Source: Sedimentibacter saalensis
Lineage (GTDB): Bacteria; Bacillota; Clostridia; Tissierellales; Sedimentibacteraceae
DNA: 64,000 nt
Assembly: GCF_007830175.1 (NCBI RefSeq)
Contig: NZ_VLKH01000009.1
Location: forward strand, 1 to 64,000
Direction of reading: 5' to 3'
Below the pieces are notes generated by a model that saw only the letters and a list, made by a program, of their open reading frames with translations, was not told where the DNA came from and did no database searches. How positions within the stretch are numbered: the stretch's first letter is position 1; each line of letters begins with the position of its first letter. This document shows positions 53,342 through 60,573 of the stretch, one piece after another. The position numbers were made by a program, and so were the translations under genes.

Positions 53342-54754
53342 TTGAAGAAAAGAAGTTTATTATTAATTGCAGTAATGGTTGTTTCGCTGCTTGCGGCATG
53401 CTCTCAACAAACTCAGCAGCCACAAGTTGACAATAGTGAAAAAAATACTGAAGTTACAACTGATGTATTGGTTATAGGTGGCGGCGGCGCAGGTATGGTG
53501 TCAGGAATTACTGCAGCCGAAAATGGTTCAAAAGTAATAATCGTTGAAAAAATGCCAATGCTTGGAGGCAATACTATAATTTCAGCAACAGGTATCACTG
53601 CTTCTGATACTGACCTTCATGAAAAAGCAGGAATCCCTTTTACAGTTGAAGATCATATTAAAAAAACAATGGAAACAGGAAAAAATCTTCCTGATGAAAA
53701 GCTGGTTAGAATCCTTGCAGAAAACAGCAATGACGCATATGAATGGCTGGTTTCTATGGGATTAAGCTACAAACTTGATGAAAAAGAACCTTGGTGGATA
53801 ATACCTGTTGAAGGACACTACGGAAGACAGCTTTTCAATGCATTTAACACTAAAGTTGAAGAACTTGGAGACAAAATAGAAATCAAACTTGATACAAAAG
53901 CTACAGAATTGATTGTTGAAGAAGGTAATGTTGTTGGAGCCAAAGTTGCTGACAAAGAAGGCAAAGAATTTGTAATCAAAGCAAATTCAGTTGTAATAGC
54001 AACAGGCGGATTTGGAAACGCACCTGAATTAATAGGCGAATACAACAAAAATTATGTTGGAGCACACAACATCATGAGTACTGCCGGTTCAACAGGAGAC
54101 GGATTTAAAATGGCCGTGGCTGTGGGAGCAGGAACAAGAGACATGGAACACCACCAGATGAGACCTTTGGCTACACCTGGTTACTGGATAAGAGAAACAG
54201 TTATTAATGAAGAAGGCCTTGGCGGAATTTTGGTTAACACATCAGCTGTAAGATTTACAAATGAAACTTTAAAGCCTCTTGAACTGGTTCCTCAGATTTT
54301 GAAACAAACGGACAGAATTGCATACGTAGTTTTCGACTCCGAAATGGCTGCTACAAAAAATGGAACATCTGCAATAAAAAACGGAAATATGATTGAAGCA
54401 GCAACTATAGAAGAACTTGCAGGAAAACTCGGTCTTGATTCTGCAAAGCTCATGGAAACTGTTAACAGCTACAACGAAGGTATTGACGAGTTTGGAAGAA
54501 GCACAATGGGTAAAGTAACAGTAGGACCATTTTACGGTGTAAAAGTTGCTCCGTCTTCACACTACACAATGGCTGGAATTACAATAAATGAAAATGCACA
54601 GGTTACAAACGAATCTGGAGAAGCAATACCAGGACTTTATGCAGCAGGTGAAGTTGTGGGAGGTTTGTATGGTGCAGGCCGTATAGCAGGAAACAACACT
54701 CTGGATGATATAGTATTCGGTAAAATCGCAGGAAAAAATGCTTCAGTAAAATAA
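53342..54754 (+). CDS. Secreted FAD-dependent fumarate reductase-like flavoprotein
   Basis: 470 residues from TTG 53342, eight bases after GGAGG; the ATG at 53327 overlaps that site. The lipoprotein signal VMVVSLLAACS is followed by a short Gln-rich linker. FAD_binding_2 domain: GGGGAGMVSGITAAENG, EKMPMLGGNT, and the C-terminal GAGRIAGNNTLDDIVFG. It resembles flavocytochrome c-type fumarate or urocanate reductases but lacks heme and FMN-binding domains. It is probably a surface-anchored reductase of an unsaturated acid fed by unknown electron carriers. Confidence 0.87.
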   Translation: MKKRSLLLIAVMVVSLLAACSQQTQQPQVDNSEKNTEVTTDVLVIGGGGAGMVSGITAAENGSKVIIVEKMPMLGGNTIISATGITASDTDLHEKAGIPFTVEDHIKKTMETGKNLPDEKLVRILAENSNDAYEWLVSMGLSYKLDEKEPWWIIPVEGHYGRQLFNAFNTKVEELGDKIEIKLDTKATELIVEEGNVVGAKVADKEGKEFVIKANSVVIATGGFGNAPELIGEYNKNYVGAHNIMSTAGSTGDGFKMAVAVGAGTRDMEHHQMRPLATPGYWIRETVINEEGLGGILVNTSAVRFTNETLKPLELVPQILKQTDRIAYVVFDSEMAATKNGTSAIKNGNMIEAATIEELAGKLGLDSAKLMETVNSYNEGIDEFGRSTMGKVTVGPFYGVKVAPSSHYTMAGITINENAQVTNESGEAIPGLYAAGEVVGGLYGAGRIAGNNTLDDIVFGKIAGKNASVK

Positions 54755-54760
54755 GAACTA

Positions 54761-54791
54761 AAAAAGATTTGCGTTCACCGCAAATCTTTTT
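54761..54791. terminator. Bidirectional terminator
   Basis: AAAAAGATTTGCG (54761-54773) and CGCAAATCTTTTT (54779-54791) form a 13-bp stem with A and T runs on either side. It serves the convergent flavoprotein and chemoreceptor genes. Confidence 0.9.
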
Positions 54792-54795
54792 GCTT

Positions 54796-56469
54796 TTACT
54801 TTTTAAGCTTGTACTTTCCTACCATTTCTTTTAACATTTGTGCCTGACTTGTCAGCTCTTCGCTTGCAGCAGCACCTTCTTCAGATGTTGCTGAATTTGC
54901 CTGTACGACCTGTGACACCTGCATAACACCAATATTGATTTGCTCAAGACCGGCTGCTTGTTCGTTTGATGATGTTGCTATATCATTTACTAGATTTGCT
55001 ACTTTATCAACCTCTTCAACAATTTCATTCAGGGCTTTTGCTGTATTTTGTGCTATATTAGTTCCCACCTGTGATTTTTTAATAGAGTTTTCAATCATTT
55101 CAGTTGTTTCTTTAGCGGCACTGGCAGATCGTGCAGCAAGATTTCTTACTTCCTCTGCAACCACCGCAAAACCCTTGCCATGCTGCCCAGCCCTTGCAGC
55201 TTCAACTGCCGCATTTAGAGCAAGTATATTTGTTTGGAAAGCTATGTCATCAATCACCTTTATAATTTTTGATATATTTGTTGAAGAACTATTTATTTCA
55301 TTCATGGCATTGAGCATTTCCTTCATTTGCTGATTGCCGTTTTCAGCAGTAAACTTTGCTTTTTCTGCAAATTCATTTGCTTTATTGGCATTTTTAGCAC
55401 TCAGGGACGTCTGGGCAGAAATTTCTTCTAAAGATGCTGTCAGTTCTTCTATGGAGCTTGCTTGTTCTGTTGCTCCTTGTGACAGCATAATACTTGATTC
55501 AGATATCTGGCTTGCACCAGCTGCCACTTCCTCAGAAGCAACACTTATGTTTGATAAAATGGCATTGTTATTTGCAACCATTTCAGCAAGCTTAATCCCA
55601 AGGATATCTTTATCCGATCTGGCTTCCACATTTATAGTCAAATCTCCCTCAGCAATGCTTTGCGCTGTCAAAGCTTGAGAACGGATGTTTTCAATCATCC
55701 TTTCAAAGGCTTTCATCAGTCTTCCTATTTCATCATTTGAGCTTGTATTAACATTGACATTTACATTTCCAATTGCCAGTTCATCCGAAACTTCAACAAG
55801 ATTGTTTATTGGATTTACTATACCTTTAGTGATTGCAAGGCTTAATACTATACTGATAATAATAGAAATTATAACTACTATAATTAAAATAGTGCTTGTA
55901 AATGAATAAAGTTTGTCAGCATTCTGATTTTCCAAATCTGCATTTTGCTGATTAAATTCTGCCAATTCAAGCAGCATAGCTGATACTTCGTCATATATTA
56001 CCCTTGAGTTTCCTTTTGCAAGAGCTACTGCTTCATCTGTCATCATATTGTTGCTTAGAGCAACAATCTCTTCATTTATTTTCAGGTACTCATTCCATTT
56101 TGATTTTATGGATTCTAAAAGTGCCCTATCCGTGTCATTGCTGATTAAATCGCTGTACAAATCAAAGTAATTATTTATTTCAATGTTCTTTGAATTCATT
56201 TTATCTTCGTATTGAGCAAGTTCAGATTTTTCTTTAGATAAAACATGACCAAGTTCATATATTCTGAAATCTGAAACAGCTGTGTTCATTTCACTTGAAT
56301 ACATTACGCTGGGCAGACTGTTTTCTGCAATGACAGTTGTACTATTATTTATATCTCCCAGTGAATAAATTGAAAACAAACCTATAAATGCAAGAATTAT
56401 AGTTATAATACCAAATCCAAGCAGCAATCTTCCTCTAATTGACAAATCTTTTCTAATTTTAAGCTTCAT
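54796..56469 (-). CDS. Methyl-accepting chemotaxis protein
   Basis: 557 residues. Membrane helix 1 (about 14-34), an extracytoplasmic four-helix-bundle sensor (35-185), helix 2 (about 188-212), HAMP, then the cytoplasmic signalling coiled coil with the hairpin tip [40 protein letters not shown]. No C-terminal CheR pentapeptide. Its leader contains a c-di-GMP-I riboswitch and terminator, tying receptor synthesis to c-di-GMP. Confidence 0.93.
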   Translation of the reverse strand: MKLKIRKDLSIRGRLLLGFGIITIILAFIGLFSIYSLGDINNSTTVIAENSLPSVMYSSEMNTAVSDFRIYELGHVLSKEKSELAQYEDKMNSKNIEINNYFDLYSDLISNDTDRALLESIKSKWNEYLKINEEIVALSNNMMTDEAVALAKGNSRVIYDEVSAMLLELAEFNQQNADLENQNADKLYSFTSTILIIVVIISIIISIVLSLAITKGIVNPINNLVEVSDELAIGNVNVNVNTSSNDEIGRLMKAFERMIENIRSQALTAQSIAEGDLTINVEARSDKDILGIKLAEMVANNNAILSNISVASEEVAAGASQISESSIMLSQGATEQASSIEELTASLEEISAQTSLSAKNANKANEFAEKAKFTAENGNQQMKEMLNAMNEINSSSTNISKIIKVIDDIAFQTNILALNAAVEAARAGQHGKGFAVVAEEVRNLAARSASAAKETTEMIENSIKKSQVGTNIAQNTAKALNEIVEEVDKVANLVNDIATSSNEQAAGLEQINIGVMQVSQVVQANSATSEEGAAASEELTSQAQMLKEMVGKYKLKK

Positions 56470-56727
56470 TTAAGTTCTCCTTAGTTGATTTAATTTAGCT
56501 AGTTCATAATTTCTTTCATAACGTTTGCTATAAAATAATTTACGAACAAAAACAGATTTCCCAATTCCGTTAGCATACTTGCTTTTAATTTTTGTTATTC
56601 AATTTTAGCTTATACAGCTTATAGGTCATGTGTAATATATAATTTAATTTTCCCTCCTGTTTTTCATCTCCTTTAAATTTATGTTAATAAAAATCAACTG
56701 AAAAGTATAAAATTTAACCGAACAAAT

Positions 56728-56776
56728 GTTGCTGCGCCACTTCCGCAAAGGAGGGCAGCGCCCCCTTCACCTATGC
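56728..56776. repeat. GC-rich insert in the chemoreceptor leader
   Basis: A GC-rich block (GCTGCGCCACTTCCGC...GGAGGGCAGCGCCCCC) can fold through GCTGCGCC/GGCAGCGC. It stands out sharply from the AT-rich surroundings and lies between the riboswitch terminator and the gene, so it is likely a small inserted repeat. Nothing else is recognised in 56470-56727. Confidence 0.4.
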
Positions 56777-56841
56777 CCCTTAACGGCAGTACGTACCAAT
56801 CCTTACTAAAAATTAAATATAATTGCACAGAGTTATCCGTC

Positions 56842-56869
56842 AAAAAAAAAGTAGGCAAAAATTGCCTAC
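56842..56869 (-). terminator. Expression-platform terminator
   Basis: GTAGGCAA (56851-56858) and TTGCCTAC (56862-56869) form an 8-bp stem followed on the minus strand by nine T residues. It lies 33 bp after the c-di-GMP aptamer. Confidence 0.88.
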
Positions 56870-56901
56870 AAAAATTAGACTATATAGTCATTAATAATCT
56901 T

Positions 56902-56972
56902 GGCAACCTGACAATCATGGCATTAAGCTTTAGACTCACGGCTTTGCGTCACCACTTTTCAATGGTTTTGCC
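56902..56972 (-). promoter_or_regulatory. Cyclic-di-GMP-I (GEMM) riboswitch aptamer
   Basis: Minus-strand sequence starts GGCAAAACCATTGAAAAGTG, then GACGCAAAGCC, a middle with GTCTAAAG and CCATGATTGTCAG, and ends GGTTGCC. These are the conserved blocks of the GEMM-I aptamer, including P1 (GGCAA with TTGCC), the GAAA tetraloop and the CAAAGCC receptor. The P1 3' strand UUGCC could also pair with GGCAA of the downstream terminator, which would make c-di-GMP binding favour termination (an OFF switch; inference). It controls the chemoreceptor gene. Confidence 0.92.
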
Positions 56973-57078
56973 TTTTCAATTTATTTTTATTACTTTCACA
57001 TTGTTCTTATATATTAAGCTTAGATGAATATAAAGTCAATAAATATATATATATGAATTTTTATCACAAAGCATCTTT

Positions 57079-57155
57079 CTAACGTGTCATTCTGGGTATG
57101 TAGACTGAATACTCATACCTTCAAATGATGAGATCCTTTGCTCAGGATGAAGCAC
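57079..57155. repeat. Degenerate dispersed repeat
   Basis: GTCATTCTGGG...ATGAGATCCTTTGCTCAGGATGA resembles the inside of the inverted repeat at 1971-2091. No gene lies in 56973-57208. Confidence 0.45.
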
Positions 57156-57208
57156 CGGAAATTTTTGCCAATAATACGAGGCTGACATTTTCTGGTCAGT
57201 ATTAATCA

Positions 57209-57631
57209 TTATTCAGTAAATCCTGCTGAATGCATTTGCTCTTCTTTAACGAATATTGCCATTCCTGTTTTCAATTTCCTGAAATTTAACTTTTGATAAA
57301 ACGGTTCTTTTCCTGGAGATGCAAATAGTATTATGTTGCAATGGGAAAGACGTTGTATGATGCTCTCCATAATTAATTTGCCTACACCATTCCCCTGATA
57401 TTCAGGTACTACTGCTATATCATAAACTGCAGCTTCATAAGCTCCATCTGAAATAGCCCGACCAAACCCTATCATTTGTTCCTCATGGAAAGCAAACACA
57501 ACACTGTGGCTGTTCTCAAATGCTTTTTTATGAACCTCACCATCAAAATACCCCATGCCAACTCGTTTTAAAATTTCACAAACATTATTAAAATCAATAT
57601 TCGAACAATTTAATTGTAAAGTGACCTCCAT
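57209..57631 (-). CDS. GNAT acetyltransferase
   Basis: 140 residues from ATG 57631, with GGGAGG upstream; the longer frame to 57691 lacks a site. VYDIAVVPEYQGNGVGKLIMESIIQRL contains the acetyl-CoA loop Q-G-N-G-V-G-K, and LFASPGKEPFYQKLNFRKLKTGM is the usual C-terminal strand and helix. Substrate unknown. Monocistronic. Confidence 0.9.
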   Translation of the reverse strand: MEVTLQLNCSNIDFNNVCEILKRVGMGYFDGEVHKKAFENSHSVVFAFHEEQMIGFGRAISDGAYEAAVYDIAVVPEYQGNGVGKLIMESIIQRLSHCNIILFASPGKEPFYQKLNFRKLKTGMAIFVKEEQMHSAGFTE

Positions 57632-57782
57632 TTTATCCTCCCTATTAATTATGCTTTTTGCCGAAATGAATAAACAAGACTGCCAATCCACAATGAGTAA
57701 TTTGACAGTCCGGTATTAATCATAACTAATTAAAAACATTTTTTGAACCACATTAATATAAAAGCAACTGTTTTATCCATTA

Positions 57783-58439
57783 CTAATAGTTGTTTTCAGA
57801 AAACCTTTTAACTCTATCAGATTTATCCTTCAAATATTTTTCATTTATAATCTTATAGGGACCATCATCTAATTTTTCAATAATGCCTTCAGATTCAAAC
57901 TTATTTAAGATGTTATATAAACTTCTTCTGCTAATATTCAAGTTGTCACATATGTCATAAATGCTTTTATAGATAAATTTGCAATTGCATGAATTCTCCA
58001 GGACATAGTAGGATACCAGCTCGCACTGAGAAAACAAATTGCTCATGAGCATTTTTTTATACATTACATAAACCCTGCTGCTTGTCTTAAAATAAAAGAA
58101 AGTAGAAAATTCTGAATTTTTCATCAGCATGTTCATCATATCAGTATTCAGGCACAGCAGTACAACATCAGTCACAGCAATATTATTGCCGTAAAAATTA
58201 TGTTTTCTGAAATAACTGATCTGTCCGGCAAACTCATTTTCTGAAATGACATCTAAAAGTATTTTTTTGCCCAAATCAGAATAGCTTTCTATTTTAACTG
58301 TACCTTCTAGAATATAATAAATTTGATTATCTATATTTTCTGCCCTCGAAAAACATGTTCCCTTTTTCAAAGTCAAAACAGGAATATTATCTAAACATTC
58401 TTTAATGTAAGTATATATGTGAGAGTTTTCAATTAACAT
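57783..58439 (-). CDS. Crp/Fnr-family regulator
   Basis: 218 residues. Cyclic-nucleotide-binding-like barrel (IYYILEGTVKIESYSDLGKK, SENEFAGQISYF) and helix-turn-helix IYDICDNLNISRRSLYNILNKFESEG. The HTH is YeiL-like in spacing. GGAGG precedes the ATG. It lies downstream of the YczE-type gene and hpdBCA on the same strand, behind a 17-bp inverted repeat, and may regulate them (inference). Confidence 0.87.
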   Translation of the reverse strand: MLIENSHIYTYIKECLDNIPVLTLKKGTCFSRAENIDNQIYYILEGTVKIESYSDLGKKILLDVISENEFAGQISYFRKHNFYGNNIAVTDVVLLCLNTDMMNMLMKNSEFSTFFYFKTSSRVYVMYKKMLMSNLFSQCELVSYYVLENSCNCKFIYKSIYDICDNLNISRRSLYNILNKFESEGIIEKLDDGPYKIINEKYLKDKSDRVKRFSENNY

Positions 58440-58455
58440 AAAATACCTCCAATAT

Positions 58456-58492
58456 AAGTTTGAATTATAATATATTATTATAATTCAAACTT
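58456..58492. promoter_or_regulatory. Perfect 17-bp inverted repeat
   Basis: AAGTTTGAATTATAATA (58456-58472) and TATTATAATTCAAACTT (58476-58492) around a 3-base loop. It lies 17 bases before the Crp-like gene and 19 after the YczE gene. An operator or an AT-rich terminator are both possible. Confidence 0.5.
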
Positions 58493-58510
58493 ACAAACTA
58501 TACAAGCAGC

Positions 58511-59194
58511 TTAAACAGCTTTGTTCTCTTCAACTACCTCACCCTTGTCTAACCATTCAACAATTCTCTGTTTATAATGTTTCATTATAAAGCCAACAAC
58601 TTTTCCAACAAGCAGTGCAGCTAAAATTGTTCCTTCTCTAACTGTCTTCAAAGAACCTAAAAATACAAGAGACAAAAGTGCTGATACTAAAACCATGCCT
58701 GTGTCAACTCCAACCTTAGCATTACCAAACTTTATTTTATCCTTGCTCACCTGCACAATAGCAGCGCAAAGGCCTTCTGCCGGAAGAGGCATGATGTTTG
58801 GAATAAGAAATCCGGAAACACCTATACCGATAACCACTATACTTATTGCCAAATATACAAGTTGCATTACGTAATTACCAGGAGCTGGCAACCAAAACAA
58901 CAAATATTTTGTGCTTGTATATGTTATGAAAGTTCCAAGAATAAAAGTCGGAACAATTTGCAGCAAGTTTCTTACTTTATATTCTTTTCTCAACAATATT
59001 ATCTGCAGTGCCATTAATCCCATGTAGACAAAATATGTTGCCTTTCCAAGTTCAACTCCCCAAACAAGTTCACAGGCATAAGGAATTGAACTAACAGGAG
59101 AAATACCGAGACCTGCTCGTTTCGAAATATTTATTCCAATTGCTAATATTAAAAATCCTAATAGATAAAGACATACTCTTTTTGCTGTTTTCAT
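58511..59194 (-). CDS. YczE/YitT-type membrane protein
   Basis: 227 residues with five or six membrane segments. LGFLILAIGINISKRAGLGISPVSSIPY and LIPNIMPLPAEGLCAAI fit the YczE family (DUF6198-like) of integral membrane proteins, whose function is unknown. It starts 105 bp after hpdA on the same strand, with a weak hairpin between. A role in moving 4-hydroxyphenylacetate or p-cresol is conceivable from position alone. Confidence 0.8.
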   Translation of the reverse strand: MKTAKRVCLYLLGFLILAIGINISKRAGLGISPVSSIPYACELVWGVELGKATYFVYMGLMALQIILLRKEYKVRNLLQIVPTFILGTFITYTSTKYLLFWLPAPGNYVMQLVYLAISIVVIGIGVSGFLIPNIMPLPAEGLCAAIVQVSKDKIKFGNAKVGVDTGMVLVSALLSLVFLGSLKTVREGTILAALLVGKVVGFIMKHYKQRIVEWLDKGEVVEENKAV

Positions 59195-59243
59195 TTACTT
59201 CCTCCATGTTATTTTAATTTTTTATTCTACTTATTATAATAAA

Positions 59244-59279
59244 GGCTGGAGAAATGAAAATCAATCATTATCACCAGCC
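59244..59279 (-). terminator. Weak terminator after hpdA
   Basis: GGCTGG (59244-59249) pairs with CCAGCC (59274-59279) over a 24-base loop; minus-strand TTTATTAT follows. Readthrough into the YczE gene is possible. Confidence 0.45.
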
Positions 59280-59299
59280 CTATTAGTGTACCCTATAGA

Positions 59300-60265
59300 T
59301 CAGAAAGGAGTGTCATCACCAATATAGCAAGCTATATTATTATCTAAATATATTCCTTGAAGAAGTTCCATTTTTTCTTCTGTCATATCTCCATGATTGC
59401 TATATTCATACTCTTTCCCCAACTGTTCCCACTTGGTCAATCCAAGTCTATGAAATTTTAACAGATTAATTTCGTACAATCCATTTTCATTCATAAACTC
59501 AATTAATTTATGAGCATTTTCAACGCTGTCATTGTACCCTGCTATAGTTGGCTGTCTCAGAATTAATCTTCCTTTCCAACCTGCTTTAACCAAGGCCCTG
59601 ATGTTCGAAAGTACTAAATCATTATAAACTCCAGTACCTTCCTTATGCTTTTCTCTGTCCATGTTCTTGACATCAATAAATGCAAAATTGATATATTTCA
59701 TAATTTCCAAAAATTCTTCCTGTTTTGCATATGCTTCGGTCTCAATTGCTGTGTGAATTTGCAGTTTATGGCATTTTTTTAATACCTCCAGCAAAAATTC
59801 ATAATGCATCAGCGGATCTCCGCCTGTAAATGTTACTCCTCCGTCCGGACCCCAACTGTTGAAATCCCGCCTAAGTAATGCAACAAGTTCATCAACTGAA
59901 TATTCTTTAACGACCTGTTTGAAAGCATTGTTTGGACAAATATTGATGCAGTCGAATGTTTCACATTTCATGCAAATGCCCCAGTCTATGCTCGGTTTGC
60001 CTGACTGATCAAATTTTATGTTGTGATGTGGGCATACATTTCTGCATGCCGCACATCCCTTTTCCCATTTGCACATTTTATCCGAAAACATAATATGTTT
60101 TTTCTTGTTCCAGCTTTCAGGATTAGCGCACCATTTGCATGTCATAGGACAACCTACAAAGAAAACATTAGTTCTGCAACCTGGACCGTCATGCACTGAA
60201 TATGCCTGTATGTCAAATATCAAACCTTTTTTTCCAGTGCCTAAATTTATATTTTCTTTATCCAT
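59300..60265 (-). CDS. hpdA: 4-Hydroxyphenylacetate decarboxylase activase
   Basis: 321 residues from ATG 60265 (C. difficile HpdA is near 316); the longer frame to 60358 overlaps hpdC. Radical SAM enzyme: GCPMTCKWCANPE holds the Cys-x3-Cys-x2-Cys cluster, GGDPLMH binds SAM. A ferredoxin-like insert with two further clusters (CKWEKGCAACRNVC and CMKCETFDCINIC) is typical of glycyl-radical activases. It abstracts the hydrogen from Gly873 of HpdB. Starts 28 bp after hpdC. Confidence 0.93.
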   Translation of the reverse strand: MDKENINLGTGKKGLIFDIQAYSVHDGPGCRTNVFFVGCPMTCKWCANPESWNKKKHIMFSDKMCKWEKGCAACRNVCPHHNIKFDQSGKPSIDWGICMKCETFDCINICPNNAFKQVVKEYSVDELVALLRRDFNSWGPDGGVTFTGGDPLMHYEFLLEVLKKCHKLQIHTAIETEAYAKQEEFLEIMKYINFAFIDVKNMDREKHKEGTGVYNDLVLSNIRALVKAGWKGRLILRQPTIAGYNDSVENAHKLIEFMNENGLYEINLLKFHRLGLTKWEQLGKEYEYSNHGDMTEEKMELLQGIYLDNNIACYIGDDTPF

Positions 60266-60293
60266 ATCAAATCCTATTGTTGGTTGTTTTTTG

Positions 60294-60551
60294 TTATTTA
60301 TTGAACTTTTCACATGCAAATGCTCCACAAGAAGCATATGCCCAGTTTTCTTTGGCAAAACCTTTACAAGTTCCTACTCCATACTTGTCAGGATCAGCAA
60401 AATTCTTGCAAACTCCGCATTTTTCAGCCTGCATGAACATTGGGCATGCATCGCTGCCTTCGCCATCTATTGGAATTAAATTTTTACTTAATGCGCATTG
60501 TCCTTTTTCGCAGTCCAAGTTTATATAATTTTTACAATCATAATGTTTCAT
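60294..60551 (-). CDS. hpdC: 4-Hydroxyphenylacetate decarboxylase small subunit
   Basis: 85 residues from ATG 60551, the third of three consecutive ATGs, six bases after GGAGGT. His3, Cys6, Cys19 and Cys36 form one cluster site; Cys45, Cys48, Cys62 and Cys80 the other, as known for HpdC, which carries two 4Fe-4S clusters. Length equals that of C. difficile HpdC. It controls oligomerisation and activity of HpdB. 22 bp after hpdB. Confidence 0.94.
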   Translation of the reverse strand: MKHYDCKNYINLDCEKGQCALSKNLIPIDGEGSDACPMFMQAEKCGVCKNFADPDKYGVGTCKGFAKENWAYASCGAFACEKFNK

Positions 60552-60573
60552 CATCATACCTCCATCAATTTTT

